Numbered from the stretch's first letter, positions 19,936 to 31,542 are shown. The stretch is 64,000 nt of DNA from Ornithodoros turicata (GCF_037126465.1 NC_088204.1:22884804-22948803); one strand, 5' to 3'. The notes: generated by a model not told the origin, from the letters alone. A program made the numbers and translations.

Positions 19936-20411
19936 GGTCTACGAATGATAGGTTACACTCTTAAAAATGAACTTCACTGCATAGCACGCTCTGCGCCAAC
20001 CATAGTCACGAATGATATCGTTATCTGCCCTGATTTGTTGAAAACGGGAGGCGTACGCCTTTTCTGTGACAATTATGAACAACAAACGTGTCACACAAGA
20101 GGCGTACGCCTCCCGCTTTCAACAAATCAGGGCAGATAACGATATCATTCGAGGCGATTGTTGGCTTGGAGCGTGCTATGCGGTGAAGTTCATTCTTAAG
20201 AGTGTATCGCTTCCGATTCGAAGAGACAGGAAGGCGAACCGCTTTTATTACCGTCAATTATTTTGTGTCAATTTGGATAATTGACACAAAATAATTGACA
20301 CTAAAAGGCGTACGCCCCACTCTCTCTTTCGAATCAGAAGTGATAACTCTATCATTCGTGGCAATGATTGGTGCATATCCTGCTATGCGGTGAAGTTCTG
20401 TTTTTAGAGTG
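19936..20411. mobile_element. CACT MITE subfamily B split by a nested A-type copy
   Basis: The left scrap ACGAATGATAGGT ends at TA. After the nested element the B text resumes with TATCGCTTCCGATTCGAAG and continues through its right arm to GTTCTGTTTTTAGAGTG at 20411. The junction is at the GGGTTATCGC site conserved in other B copies. The centre has a small expansion of AATTATTTTGTGTC. Confidence 0.82.
19956..20204. mobile_element. CACT MITE, A type with a B-type patch in its left arm (TA/TA)
   Basis: CACTCTTAAAAATGAAC to CATTCTTAAGAGTG. The left arm contains CACGCTCTGCGCCAACCA, diagnostic of subfamily B, whereas the right arm has the A-type GGCTTGGAGCGTGC. The arms are otherwise A type. TA flanks both ends. 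Confidence 0.88.
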
Positions 20412-20800
20412 CACAGAGAACTGTACCAACCGCTGCACAGAATCACTTTTGATTAGCGGAAAGCCTGGGGCATAAGCCTTTTTTGTGATAGTTAACGTAA
20501 CGGCATAATTGTCACAAGAATTCGTACGAATCTATCTATGACTGCTTGTTGCGCATCTTCCACATGAACTTATGTTGCGCAACTACTATATAGTGTTTTC
20601 CACGAGAGGTTGTCGCTACATTTGTATAAATAGGTTCTACTTAAAAATATAAAACTACTTGGAATACACTCATACTGACTTTTGCCGCAGAGTGAGGGCG
20701 TTTACATTCGGGTCACGCATTAAGTAAGCTAATTTGCATAATAAAACTCGAAAAATTGCCAAGCAAAGGCAGCAATTTTCTTCATGAATTCCGTAGCCCA
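20412..20800. other. Unassigned sequence
   Basis: A weak MITE-like trace (GCATAAGCCTTTTTTGTG, GGCATAATTGTCACAAG near 20470-20520) is the only structure seen. Confidence 0.4.
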
Positions 20801-21026
20801 ACTTCACCGCATAGCACGCTCCTAACCAACCATCATCTCGAATGATATCGTTCTCTGATCTGATTCGTTGAAAACAGTAGGACAATTCTGTGACAATTAA
20901 ACAGCATAAGTGTCACAAAAAAGGCGTACGCCTCCCGTTTTCATCAAATAAGGGCAGACAACGATATCATTCCAGATTATGGTTGGCTAGGAGCGTGCTA
21001 TGCGGTGAAGTTCATTTTTAAGAGTG
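20801..21026. mobile_element. CACT MITE subfamily A, left terminus lost
   Basis: It begins inside the arm at AACTTCACCGCATAGCACG and ends with CATTTTTAAGAGTG. The right arm is complete with TA after it. The left 14 or so bases have been replaced. Confidence 0.82.
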
Positions 21027-22768
21027 TATAACCGTACACACTATTCCAATAAAAATCACGTGTTTTTTCACAAGATTCCTACAAAAATTTGACAGCAGAA
21101 AAAGCCGTTTGACACCGCGCGAAGTTTATACCTGTTTCTGCGCGGCAGGTGGTACGAGTGAGCAGCAACGTCAGCGCCCCAAAAAATGCAACGCGCGGTA
21201 GTTAGCACACGACGGCAGCACTTTAAAATAAATTAACTCGAGGTGTTCGCACTTGGCAAGATGCATCGCCTTTTCTGTGGATTTCCTACTACAGGTTTTG
21301 TAGTTTTCCTTGGCTCCATGCCACTTGAAACACCATGCAAAACCCGCTTTAATGAAACTACCTACTGTTGGATCCGGAGCCGCTTGGGCCCGAAATGGTG
21401 CTGTGCAAATTTTGCTGCAATAGCCCTATGATCGGTGAAATTTGCGTTTGCGGAACTTTTCGCTCCGCCTTTATCCAGGCAAAGTCGAAGGGAGCGACAT
21501 GGTTTTATTCTGATCGGGGGCAGTGTCGCGCAACCGTTCATTCCAAGTAACTGGTGACTGACGAAGACCCGTTGATTATAGGACAAAAGGTGGGATTGTG
21601 GCGTGCTTTCTATTCTTCTTGCGCAAGGAGGACATTTGGACGGAGTCAACGGTTCCGGAGACGGAAATGGCAGCGAGAGCCCTTCGCCCAGCGGTTGATT
21701 TTCGGCTGTCAATTTTTTGTTGAAATCCTGCGAAAAACCCCGTGAGTTTGATTGAAATTGTGTGTTAGGGTCATAGGCTTCCGAATTCGCAAACGAAAAT
21801 GCTGCCGTTGCTTGGCAATTTTCCGAGTTAAATTTTGCAAATTAGCTTAATTAATGCGTGACACGATTGCAAACGCCAACAACCTGCGGCAAAGGTCTGT
21901 ATGACAGTATTCCAAGTATAGTTTCATAATTTTTCGATGTAAAACCTACTTTTAGGAATCAGTGACATCCTCTCGTGGAACACCCTGTATGCTATTCTGC
22001 CCATTTATACCTATTATCAGACTTCTGCACATGCGCTCATCCAGTCAACTATACTGCTAGACAACCTGGTTCAAAGATTTTCTTCGTGTCCACTCTGTTT
22101 AAGCGAGCCACCTGGCAGACGGGAGCTTGACAATTTCGGTTCGGGTTTCGCGTCTCAAGTTACAGCACCCCTCCAGTAGACGCAATATTGGTGGAGGGAG
22201 AACGGGAATGCGTACATATGAAGGATTATAACCTGCATGGCTCATTAGGAACCCTTCCCGACATACGCCAGGTGAGGCAGCCTTTTATGAGGAATCATCC
22301 ACGCATATAATATAATCTTCTACTCGGCGCGGTGCTATTCCCTGGGAGAGGTTCCCCGTTATGGTACATGTAATGAAATATTCCACGTAGTCTGCAATCC
22401 AAGCTCTGTGTGTATGCTGAATGGGTCAACGGATCAGCCGGAACGTAGATATGGTGTCGTTACCTACCTCAATCATCGTTGAGTAGCAATGTTGCCCAAA
22501 TTCCTCTTTGACTGCAAAATTGAGTGCGCGAATGACCATTCAGCAATTTATTTCAAACGAGACTCCGCACCAAAAACATGGTAAAGTAACAGTGGGACAT
22601 CAATCCATGCCGTATGACGTTTCAGTGGACACAATTACTCATCCCCAGGTGGCACAGATAATCAGAAAATGAATACATTGTCCTTCGACTGATTCGGCGC
22701 TCCTCCACGGAAAAGCAGTCCAGCAACACTGGGCTTCACCTCACCGGTATTCTTCACATTCGCCTTTC
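21027..22768. other. Unassigned sequence
   Basis: No recognised gene. A GGAACACCCTGTAT motif at about 21977-21990 resembles the end of the foldback at 7760-8591. A frame at 21362-21712 (minus) overlaps plus-strand frames and matches nothing that I know. Confidence 0.35.
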
Positions 22769-23081
22769 CGTGTATTCACACGAGCCACATTCCCCCAGAA
22801 GCGAAAGATGCGAAAAGCGTCATAGCTTTCTGCTGTCGCGTGAGCGTGGGGAATATCCTGCTACACAGCCACAAGATATTCCGTAGCAGACGACAGGAAA
22901 ACAGGCTGACGGTGTCGTCTGCTAAGTGACGTCTGCTAGATGCCCAGTACGCTACTCTCGATATTCCGCACCGTATGGATGCTCAACATCACACAAGACG
23001 GAACTTCGGCCCTGTGAGCAGTGTTTTCGCTTTTTCTTCCACTAGAATCTACCGTGAGGATGTCGCTCATGTGAATACACG
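22769..23081. mobile_element. Nonautonomous element with CGTGTATTCACACGAGC ends
   Basis: The left end CGTGTATTCACACGAGC is mirrored by CGCTCATGTGAATACACG at the right end. The internal text matches 11266-11626. It is about 313 bp with no coding capacity. Confidence 0.78.
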
Positions 23082-23830
23082 ATTTCTCTAGGTTCTGTTC
23101 TACCGGTGGAGAGTATGCTTTACAACGAAAGTGAGGAATCAGATGATTTGTCATCAATGTCGCAGTTACCAAGCGCGTGTCCGAAACCAAGGGTGCGTTT
23201 TTTTCATTCTACCCGGGTAACTCAGGGGTAGCCCTTACTGGGGGAAAAATCGACTGTGACGGAAGTGGCGTCATAACCTACCGGCGAAAATTCAACTCTC
23301 GTCGCTCGAGGGTTACTTGGGTACCTACTCCCACTGACCCAGCTCAGCAGGTGGGTAGCAGAGGGTTATGACGTCACACGTCAAGTGAGAGTCCCGTGTC
23401 TTTTAAAAGTACTATAAAGCAATCAAGGTCGAACCTATGCATTCAGCATGACGTGAGAGTGCTAGACTCAAAGATTCAGCACAACAAGTAATATGAGCAG
23501 GAGTTTACTCCAAATATTTTTAATCGGTAAATAAAAACGCAGTCAAGAACGTCGGGGCGACGCCTGGTGCGAAGAAGTCTTCAATTTGTCAAGCAACCCT
23601 GTAAACAAGGAGACCGATAAACAGATGGCTTTCCTGTTGGGATTTGCAAATACTATGTTTTGAGAAAATGTAATTTGTGTAAAAGAAAATAAACACGAGC
23701 CGAATCTTGCACTCAGTAGCTAAACGTCTATACCTGAGCCTTGTTTCAGCATCGTGACGTTGCTATCGTACGTCGCTCTGTTCAACCCATAGTCGTGCGC
23801 ATGAAACATTTTCGCCGCCATAATTGGCGG
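23082..23830. other. Unassigned sequence
   Basis: Two blocks, CTACCCGGGTAACTCAGGGGT (about 23210-23231) and the inverse at 28811-28832 (GTAACCCGGGGGTTACCCGGG), suggest a shared GGGTTAC-type repeat. No gene is recognised. Confidence 0.35.
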
Positions 23831-23839
23831 AGTTGGCGT

Positions 23840-24025
23840 TTCGTCGGTCTCCTTCACTGATCTCGATTGTAAAAGGCTGGATCGCGGATAGGGAGCGCGA
23901 GCGTGAAGAAACCGGCCGCCATCTTACTGTACCCACAACAGCCGCCGCAGCGATCATGGCAACTTCTTGCAATTACGGTCGTACCAACCGTACTGGCAAG
24001 GTTACAGGGCCTAAATTTATACAGG
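23840..24025 (+). other. Possible 5' exon with YY1-like motif; promoter-like repeat shared with 27925-28025
   Basis: CACTGATCTCGATTGTAAAAG and GGCTGGATCGCG are followed by GGCCGCCATCTTA, a YY1-type motif common near animal start sites. An ATG then opens MATSCNYGRTNRTGKVTGPKFIQ, cut by a good donor (CAG|GTGAGT at 24025/24026). The peptide has the spacing of a THAP zinc-finger start (C..YG..NR....G..F), but an expected Cys is Arg. The upstream half is a repeat, found inverted at about 27925-28025 with a TATAAAG in place of TGTAAAAG. I cannot link it to a downstream exon in phase. Confidence 0.3.
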
Positions 24026-24059
24026 TGAGTCACTCTTCATCGAGGAATAAATAGGCGTC

Positions 24060-25724
24060 CATTCTGTATATTTAGTTGACCATTATGAAGTGTTTTTTTG
24101 CCCAAAACGAGCATGGATGCAGGTTGCTTGATCGATCTTCCGACGTTCAATCGAGCACATTTGCATTTTACCCGGCGGCAAATACAGTTTGAGTGCATAA
24201 TATGCTTGAAAGAACACGTTACACTACACAGGTAGTGTTGTCATCAATATATGTGCAAGCACTCTAGCGCTTTTTTGCATGCATTGCTAGCATGGTACAC
24301 GGTGTTCTCTGCGGAAGCAAGTGCCACATTCATTTCTTTGAATTACCTTCGCGCACAAGTTCGGTATTACGTCGTAATGAGACCACGATTGTCACCTTTT
24401 TTCATGTATTGGTATTGTTTTGTGCCTTGGTTTGATTTGTGACAAAGAATCCTATGTAACGGTGGTGTGGCGCGACTTGGATAACGCCTTTGTGTCTGAG
24501 TTGTATCGTCAGCTTGTTACGATAGTAATAATTTGTAGCGTGTCGTGCTATTTGTAGCAGTTTTTAAGGCAAAAGTGGTCTCTCAATACAGGTTTCGTCA
24601 TGAGGGCTACCCAGTGAATAATCTGTGCAGTGTGATACGGCTGGGTGTACAGGTAAGTATCACGTTCCTCATCCACTGGTTTCTACTTTATAGGAAGGAA
24701 CAACCTCAGTGCACGCACTGTGGTTAGCCTCTCTCACTTTTGCATATTTTCTTACATGTTCACATCAGAAACACACCTTAGACTTAGGCTCCTTCACCCA
24801 GCAATATAATAATTAGAGATTATAATTCTTTTTAGAAGAGTTCCCCATATTCTTTTTAGAATAGTTTTTAATCTTTTTAATTTTTAGAAGATACAGGGAT
24901 TGTAAACCATGTTTTAAACTGATTTTTAACATTTGTCCAATGTATATTCATTTTTAATTGGTTGCACCCGAACCAATGTTCTGATGTCTTATTTCCTTTG
25001 TTGTCGATGCACCATAAAAATTGGAATAATAATCATCAATGCAGGTTACTTCACAGCTGCCTCGACATACTCAAGAAATGGATGCAGAACCTGCGTAATG
25101 CCCACAAACTACCACAGCACCTCCAGAAAGTAAAGGCATATGTGTCACATCGGATTTTTAAAGGCATTCACAGTATATAATACCTTGTATGAACTGTTGT
25201 AGATCTAAGCAGCCTCTACGGTACACTCTCAGAAATTAAAACTTGTCAGAGAACTGTGATAATTGTTTTAGTTAATAAGCATGCACATATACGCTATAAG
25301 AAGAAAATTATTTATTGAGAATGCACGTCTCTGGCTACTCATGTTGTTTACATCTACTGTTGATCACATTCATTTATCACATATTATATTCTTATATATT
25401 ATTATTATATTATCACATATTCGATCACATTAAATTTAAAATTTAGCATATATGAGAAAATATCAGGAGGGAAGTTGCTATTCATTGCTCATTCCAACCT
25501 AAAATTGAGAGAGCGTACCTGACCATTGTCATTCCTAAAATATATATTGCCATTGTAGCAAGGTCACAAAACAATAAATGTAGTCTTTTGCGACCTCCCT
25601 GCACGTTCATTGTATCCTGAAACGCATAAGTGCAAGAAATAAAACTTGATGTTGTATAAACTTGACATAAAATGTTGAATAATATAATGAATGATATAAG
25701 ATATTGAATAAACTTGAACTCATA
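24060..25724. other. AT-rich sequence, possible introns of the 23.9-kb transcript
   Basis: Two splice-bounded stretches are visible on the plus strand: about 24594-24654 (CAATACAG before, GTAAGT after) and about 25045-25128 (ATGCAG before). Their phases do not join to the frame at 23956-24025, so they may be noncoding exons or chance. The region 25370-25440 is an ATTAT/CACATATTC-rich low-complexity tract. Confidence 0.3.
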
Positions 25725-26500
25725 TATTCTGCATAATGTAAAAACCCAAAGACTAGGGAACACGAAGGGACAGACACAGCACGAAGTCTCAAACACAGCT
25801 GAAAATTTTACTTCACAAAACAAGAAATATATACAAACAGAAGGGAAGGGAACACTATTTGAGAACAAAATAGGAGGTCATTTCGGGGGAAGCAGCAGTT
25901 TGTTCAAGGCCGGACCGAGGATTACGGAAGGTTTGCTGACACAGTTTCCACAAGAAGTTATGAAAAGGGTCTCTCTCAAAAGTCTTCTGTGTGGGTCCAC
26001 TTTGGATGCCTTTGCAATTGTTTCATCCCATAGAGGGAAGCAATCTGAGCATTCTTCCAAATGTTTTGCAATTTCAGAGTTTGAAGCTTTATTTTTTGCT
26101 TTTAAAGAATGCTCTCTCAAACGATCATTTAAGCAACGTTTTGTCTGGCCAATATAACAGAAACCACAAGCTAAGGGGATCTGGTAAACAACGTTTGAAG
26201 AACAGGGGACAAATTTATTCCAGTGATTCTTGCAAAAAACTTCAGGTTTGGCGAAAGGCGGTCAAGACGGAAGTTGTTCCTGAAAACGATGTTGATTTGA
26301 AACTTCTTCGCAACGGCTAACAAGTTGTGAGACATTTTGTGAAAGAAGGGTAAAGCCACCCGTTTGGGGACAGAGGGCTTAGTTTCAGGTGAACCAGGAA
26401 GCAAGGTGTTTAACAAAACATCTAAAGCACCAAGTAACATGTGATGGGGGTAACTAGCATCATTCAAACGGAGAAGCTGACTTTCCACAGAGGGGACTCT
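25725..26500 (-). mobile_element. Penelope-like element, 3' part (RT thumb, linker, GIY-YIG)
   Basis: On the minus strand the frame from about 26500 reads VPSVESQLLRLNDASYPHHM, then KRVALPFFHKMSHNLLAVAKKF (the linker after the reverse transcriptase). A frameshift leads into a GIY-YIG endonuclease start, CGFCYIGQTKRCLNDRLREH (about 26104-26171), continued by HLEECSDCFPLWDET, RRLLRETLFI and LGPALNKLLLPPK to a stop near 25878. The 3' UTR runs to about 25725. The main reverse transcriptase domain is absent. The GIY-YIG domain after an RT linker is diagnostic of Penelope-like retroelements. Confidence 0.85.
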
Positions 26501-26880
26501 CAAACTCTGAAATTGCAAAACATTTGGAAGAATGCTCAGATTGCTTCCCTCTATGGGATGAAACAATTGTAAAGGCATCCGAAGTGGACCCTCACAGAAG
26601 ACTTTTGAGAGAGACCCTTTTCATAACTTCTTGTGGAAACTGTGTCAGCAAACCTTCCGTAATCCTCGGTCCGGCCTTGAACAAACTGCTGGTTCCCCCA
26701 AAATGACCTCCTATTTGTTCTCAAATAGTGTTCCCTTCCCTTCTGTTCGTATATATTTCTTGTTTTGTGAAGTAAAATTTTCAGCTGTGTTTGAGACTTC
26801 GTGCTGTGTCTGTCCCTTCGTGTTCCCTAGTCTCGGGGTTTTTACATTATGCATCATCTTCACCAGCTCGCTTGCTTCCT
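26501..26880 (+). mobile_element. Penelope-like element, inverted second copy of the 3' end
   Basis: The plus strand reads HLEECSDCFPLWDETIVKAS, RRLLRETLFITSCGNC and LGPALNKLLVPPK to a stop at 26704-26706, then a 3' UTR ending near TTCACCAGCTCGCTTGC. It is the reverse complement of 25725-26087 with scattered mismatches, so with the minus-strand copy it forms an inverted repeat of about 360-bp arms around about 413 bp. The join at about 26500 is immediately next to the RT-thumb sequence. Confidence 0.85.
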
Positions 26881-27924
26881 AGCCCATTTTTTCATTGTTG
26901 TATATTCTCTTTACTCATCATCAGTGATCTTCATTACAAAAGCATATCGTGTTAGACTTTTTTGTTTGCGTTTCACATACAGGGTACACGAGAGCCAAAA
27001 TGACAAAATCACAACTGTTTCAAGCTCCAAATAGTCCTGTTGCAATTTGAAGACCATACGTGGAGCTGCATTTTTTGGAACATGCTCCACATAACAAGCA
27101 TGACAAAGTCAGCACTGGATAGCAGGACCCCGTCCCCAAGCAGCTTTTCTCACACTGCAGTTGTATTCAACAAAAGCTAGCATGTGAGTGCTGGAGAAGG
27201 ACATTGAGTTTGGCACAACCGCGCCTGCAAATAATCAGAACAAAGGAAGAAGCAAACAAACATAGAAGGGCTGTACTTCAAAAAGGGATAAGTCCTGTGT
27301 CTCAAGGAGGTGTTACCACTTTCTAAGTAACTTAATTGATTAACATCACTACCTGATTAACTGTCCTAACGAGTGTGATCTAATTGCGTGAGGTAATTAT
27401 TTGGGCTGCTTCGGTGTGTCCATATTTGCGAGGCAAAGCACTGCTGTCGTTTACTAAAAGACTCTTTCTAAGGCGATGCTTGATATAAATCATACTAAAC
27501 GCATACACGGCTAAAACAACGGCTGTGATTCTACAGAACGATCTCTTTCTGCCATGCAAGTATATCTTTTCCCGGACCGCTCTTTATGGAACAATTTTTG
27601 TCCAGAACGCAGTACGGGATATTATATACATGGTTGTTGTTAACCTCAAGTCGTTTCTTGTTGAAATATTGGCTGGGAAACGTGCTGTAGTACAATCCCC
27701 AGCGCTGCACCGCAGTGACGGTCTAGTTTCGGAATGCAAAACATAACGTAATTAAGAATCGAACGGCAGGACACCTGTGAAACACTGTTAGGATACATCA
27801 GTATACTGGCACCTTACAAAATTGTGTGATGACAAACAACGATCAATGCTTGCAGCGCAATAAATACTCACAATCTCTGTTGCCTCCCATTGTTTTCTAT
27901 GGGCGCGCACAGCACTTTAGGGCC
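26881..27924. other. Unassigned sequence
   Basis: No recognised exon or repeat. CACATACAGGGTACACGAG near 26976 resembles an element terminus without a partner. Confidence 0.35.
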
Positions 27925-28025
27925 CACCAACATGGCGGCCCGAAGGCACGCCTCTCCCCCACGAGCCCCTCTCCCATGCGCGATCCAGCCTTTATACATA
28001 GAGATCAGTGGTCTCCTTCGCCACA
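27925..28025 (-). repeat. Promoter-like repeat, inverted partner of 23840-23930
   Basis: On the minus strand it reads GGAGACCACTGATCTC, TATGTATAAAGGCTGG, ATCGCGCATGGGAGAG and GGGCCGCCATGTTGG. The first three blocks and the CCGCCAT motif match 23840-23930. It contains a TATAAAG box. This could be a dispersed SINE or promoter-bearing element rather than two host promoters. Confidence 0.5.
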
Positions 28026-28149
28026 GTGTTGCCAGTAGATTTAAATTTGCATTTTTTTCGGGGGCTATAACGTCTATGTGAGCAAATTTTGCAGCATTTT
28101 ACTCCTGAGGACGTACACAATTCAGGGCACACAAAACATGAGGTCGCAC

Positions 28150-28620
28150 CTCGACTGCTTTATAATACCTTTAACTAGCATGCAGGCATCATCCCCTTCA
28201 TCCCCACAGATACCATGTCCCACTCCACCCAGCCCTTCTACTGGGTGACACCCCTCTTGTGCCGTTTGATAACGTAATCAAATTTTTGACCACGTGTGGG
28301 TTTCTTAGTCAGATGTAGATGATAAGCATTGCTCCGCTTTTATCCATTATCACCGAACTCCTCATGTAAATATCTCATTTTCACACTTGTAGATAGCTTT
28401 TAACTGCCATGCTCGCTTGCTATCGTCATCCCCCTCTCTCTTATCCTGGTCAATCAATCATCGCTCATACCTGTAGATAGGTTTTAACTACCACACTCTC
28501 TCTCACATCATCTTTCCCATAATCGTCTCCGACACACTCAGCATAGTTTTGGCGCTCTATGGCCTTTGTTGCCTTTGTGCCATTAAACACATAATCAATC
28601 AATCAATCAATCAATCAACC
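28150..28620 (+). mobile_element. Probable LINE 3' end with AATC-type tail
   Basis: About 85-bp units recur imperfectly (CTTGTAGATAGCTTTTAACTG near 28386; CCTGTAGATAGGTTTTAACTA near 28471). The stretch ends GTGCCATTAAACACAT followed by AATC repeated about six times (28593-28618). A microsatellite tail right after a sharp 3' end is typical of some non-LTR retrotransposons. No coding part remains, so the family is not assignable. Confidence 0.5.
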
Positions 28621-29738
28621 CTTCATCTTCCACTTCGTCAAATGCGTCAAGCAGCACAAGTGCCGCAGCTTCTACAATCATGTCCTCGTCAAAAACGTCG
28701 TCTGCCTCTGTCGCCATGTTCGCTGAGACGGGCGTAACTCGTAATGGGCAAACATTTCTAAACGGGGGTACCTACCCACAGGTCACGTGACATCTCACTC
28801 TGGTCACGTGGTGCGTAACCCGGGGGTTACCCGGGTAGAATAAAAAAAAAACACACCCCAAGTGAACAGCCGACGGCCCGCACGAGACTACCTGTGACGT
28901 GACGCAGGGTCTAGCACTTTGGAGAGGGGAGCCTTCGGGAGTTTCGGTTTCGATATAAGCTTCCCAGTTCTTTCATGGCAACTAAGGAGTCCCCGACAGG
29001 ACAAACCAACTTTGTTTCTTGTTTCTGAAGAGTGTACCGATCTTATTTACATAGTCACTATAAGAAGTTTGAATTGTCATGGAGACTCCCTTTAAGGCGA
29101 CCCCTGAGTCGTTCGAGTTCAGTACACGAATGAACCCGTAAATCAGCTGGACTCTCAAACTCTCACTAGGATGAAACCAACCGACCAATCGTCCAGCTCA
29201 CACACGCAGTACGGTAAAAGCACCGCCATGTCTTTCTAGGCCGAATTCGGTCCTCACTGTGAGTCAATTGTGATGTTTTCTCAAAACTCTACCTTTACGA
29301 ATGAGATATAGGTGTCTGTCGCAATGAAACACCCTAAATCAATACAAGTGTCTTATTGTCGTGCATCTTACCCTTCACATCCGTAAACAAATATACGAGT
29401 GTTTTGTAACAGCGTACAAGCAGCTTTCACAATGTTGACAAAACGCAAGAAAATATTTGCCATTTCCCCTTTCACATTGCATTTCCCTTTGTCCCTAGGC
29501 CAAAGCTGTTATTATCAAGGAACTACGTGTTGCATGGTAAATGTTCGGACAAGTGCACCCCCATTGCACGCATTCCTCATTCTTATTCCTCAAACGTATT
29601 CGTTCTGAAAACAATAGCGTGAACTAAAGGAACAATCGTTATACCTTATAAAAGCTTGGGATCACTGTGGTCGATTCCTAGAACCGTTAAGATATCGTGT
29701 TCATGTGGATGCTGCGACTTTTGTGCTCCGGTGTTCTC
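28621..29738. other. Unassigned sequence
   Basis: Nothing recognisable apart from the GGGTTACCCGGGTAG block at 28821-28836, which has an inverse near 23210. Confidence 0.35.
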
Positions 29739-30251
29739 CTATTCCTGGCCGTCATAAATTCCATAAAGGCTATACGAAACAACGAACCCCTCCGCTCTCC
29801 AGGCATTCTCAAATTGTGACCATGTAAGCGGAGCTCTCAGCCTGCGTTTTGTTCGTTTATTACTGAAGACTATATTGGATACGAAAAAAAGGCTGATATT
29901 CGGCCCTGCATGAAAGGAAAACCACAGGAGGGGCTTATCGAGCGGAGCCACGTGGACATAGGGAGGGGAATCCTCTTCTCGGGTGACCACAGATGACTCC
30001 AGGAATGCGTGCCCACCTTCAATATGTTTTCTAGTAGGTATAGAGAATGCGATGTGGAACGTGTAGTGAGTTAGGTCGTCTATCCTGGTGGTATTATACG
30101 ATGCATGCCTACCGCAACATGCCGCACATGTCTCGAAGCAACGCCGTGTACGTTTGATGATACCAGCATGCAAAAGACATTTTTCGGTGAGTTTATACAA
30201 GGACACCGTTTTAAGGTGGTAGAACGATGCCCATGTATAAAACAGCGACAA
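29739..30251 (-). other. Open frame of 170 codons, unrecognised
   Basis: This is one of the longer open frames in the window (start ATG at 30249-30251, stop near 29739). It begins MSLFYTWASFYHLKTVSLYK and contains CFETCAACCGRHASYNTTR and DSPPYVHVAPLDKPLLW. I recognise no domain and there is no clear signal peptide, intron signal or promoter. Length alone could be chance in 64 kb of sequence. It is listed as a candidate only. Confidence 0.2.
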
Positions 30252-31309
30252 TGAAAAGATAAAAACGGAAAGCTGGTCGCAACGAGCTGCTAAACTTGCA
30301 ATCCTGTTACTGGGGAAAATTAGACGAACACGACGCTATCTCAGTCTGGGAGTTTGATTGTATATACGTCGGAAAGGGAAACAAAACAAAAAAAGAGAGA
30401 GAAACAGTGTCAAGGGGCTTGCGATGAGGGACTCACACACGTAACATGAAAAACGGCTAGGAGCAACTAAGATTTATTTGAGCAAGAACTTTCGTGCAAG
30501 CGACTGCACTTCTTCAGGTTATTGTTTATTGTATAAGGATAAAGGTATGTAGTCACGGGAGAGGAGAAGGTGAAAGGAAAGATTTCAACTTTGGCAGTGT
30601 ACGCGTACATCGGGGTCCAAAACAGGTATAAAGTGTTAGCTGTCTCCCCCCGTGTTTTCCCAACATTAGCACTTGAAACTGTATATTGGCCATATTCGGT
30701 GCAAAGGTGGCTTTGCAGCGGGCCGAGTCGATACTGCAGCACACACATAAAGATAAGATGATGAGATGGGGCTGATGCCGGCCAGCAGGCTGGGCGCTGC
30801 ACCAGTGCCACTTGTACGTAATGAAAGATGATGACGGAGATGATGAGGAGTCAAGTAATCAAAGCAAGGTGGAGAGGCCTGTTGATGACAGGAAATCCCA
30901 AAGGTGACGGAGACCTTGGTGCATAATGAACGGTACTAGACCATGGGCCCAGCACCTTGATTATGGCGAAAGGGCGGTGATCGATTCCATGCAGCCCGTG
31001 CTGCAAGATCTCGCGCTGCCGCTGGAGAGTGAGTGAGTGAGTGAAAAAAAAAAGGGAAAAATTGGCACCACCAACATGAAAGCCGGCTGCTCCATACCAC
31101 GTAGACAACTCAGCTGGTAGTGAAAGCAGTCCATAAGCAGGTGCATAAGCATTTCAGGTCAGCGCGTACATTGCATGAAGTACAAACGTCCGATGGCGCA
31201 TGGCCAAGACGCTGCCTCATAACTGGTCTATATTGCAAGAAGTGCCTTCAGAACGGCGAACCCTGCTAGGAATACAGAACACTAGTAGTGAGCGGCGCGT
31301 TACGCATAT
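30252..31309. other. Unassigned sequence
   Basis: A GAGT tetranucleotide run (about 31026-31041) and several overlapping open frames on both strands are present. No family is recognised. Confidence 0.35.
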
Positions 31310-31542
31310 TACCCTAGTCAGACGGCACACGTAAGGCCGTTAGCGGAACGGCCGTTACTTCACCTGTAGTTCAACCATTATTTCGAATGACATCGTTCTC
31401 TGCACTGATTTGTTGAAAACAGGTGGCGTACGCCTTTTTTGTTAGAATTATGAATTGCATAATTGTCACAAAAAAGGTTGGACTACAGGCGAAGTAACGG
31501 CCTTTCCTCTAACGGCCTTAGGTTTGCCGTCTGACTAGGGTA
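31310..31542. mobile_element. Foldback with ACCCTAGTCAGACGGCA ends and a MITE core
   Basis: The left arm (31311-31369: ACCCTAGTCAGACGGCA, GTAAGGCCGTTAGCGG, GGCCGTTACTTCACCTGTAGT) is mirrored by 31483-31541 (ACTACAGGCGAAGTAACGGCC to CTGACTAGGGT). Between the arms is a shortened CACT-MITE core (GAATGACATCGTTCTCTGC, GTTGAAAACAGG, CACAAAAAAGG). It may be a chimera in which a different TIR pair has captured part of a CACT MITE. Confidence 0.75.

Noticed and set aside
25714..26157. 147-codon open frame on the plus strand
   Set aside because: It is antisense to the GIY-YIG part of the Penelope-like element; the minus-strand reading has the conserved motifs.
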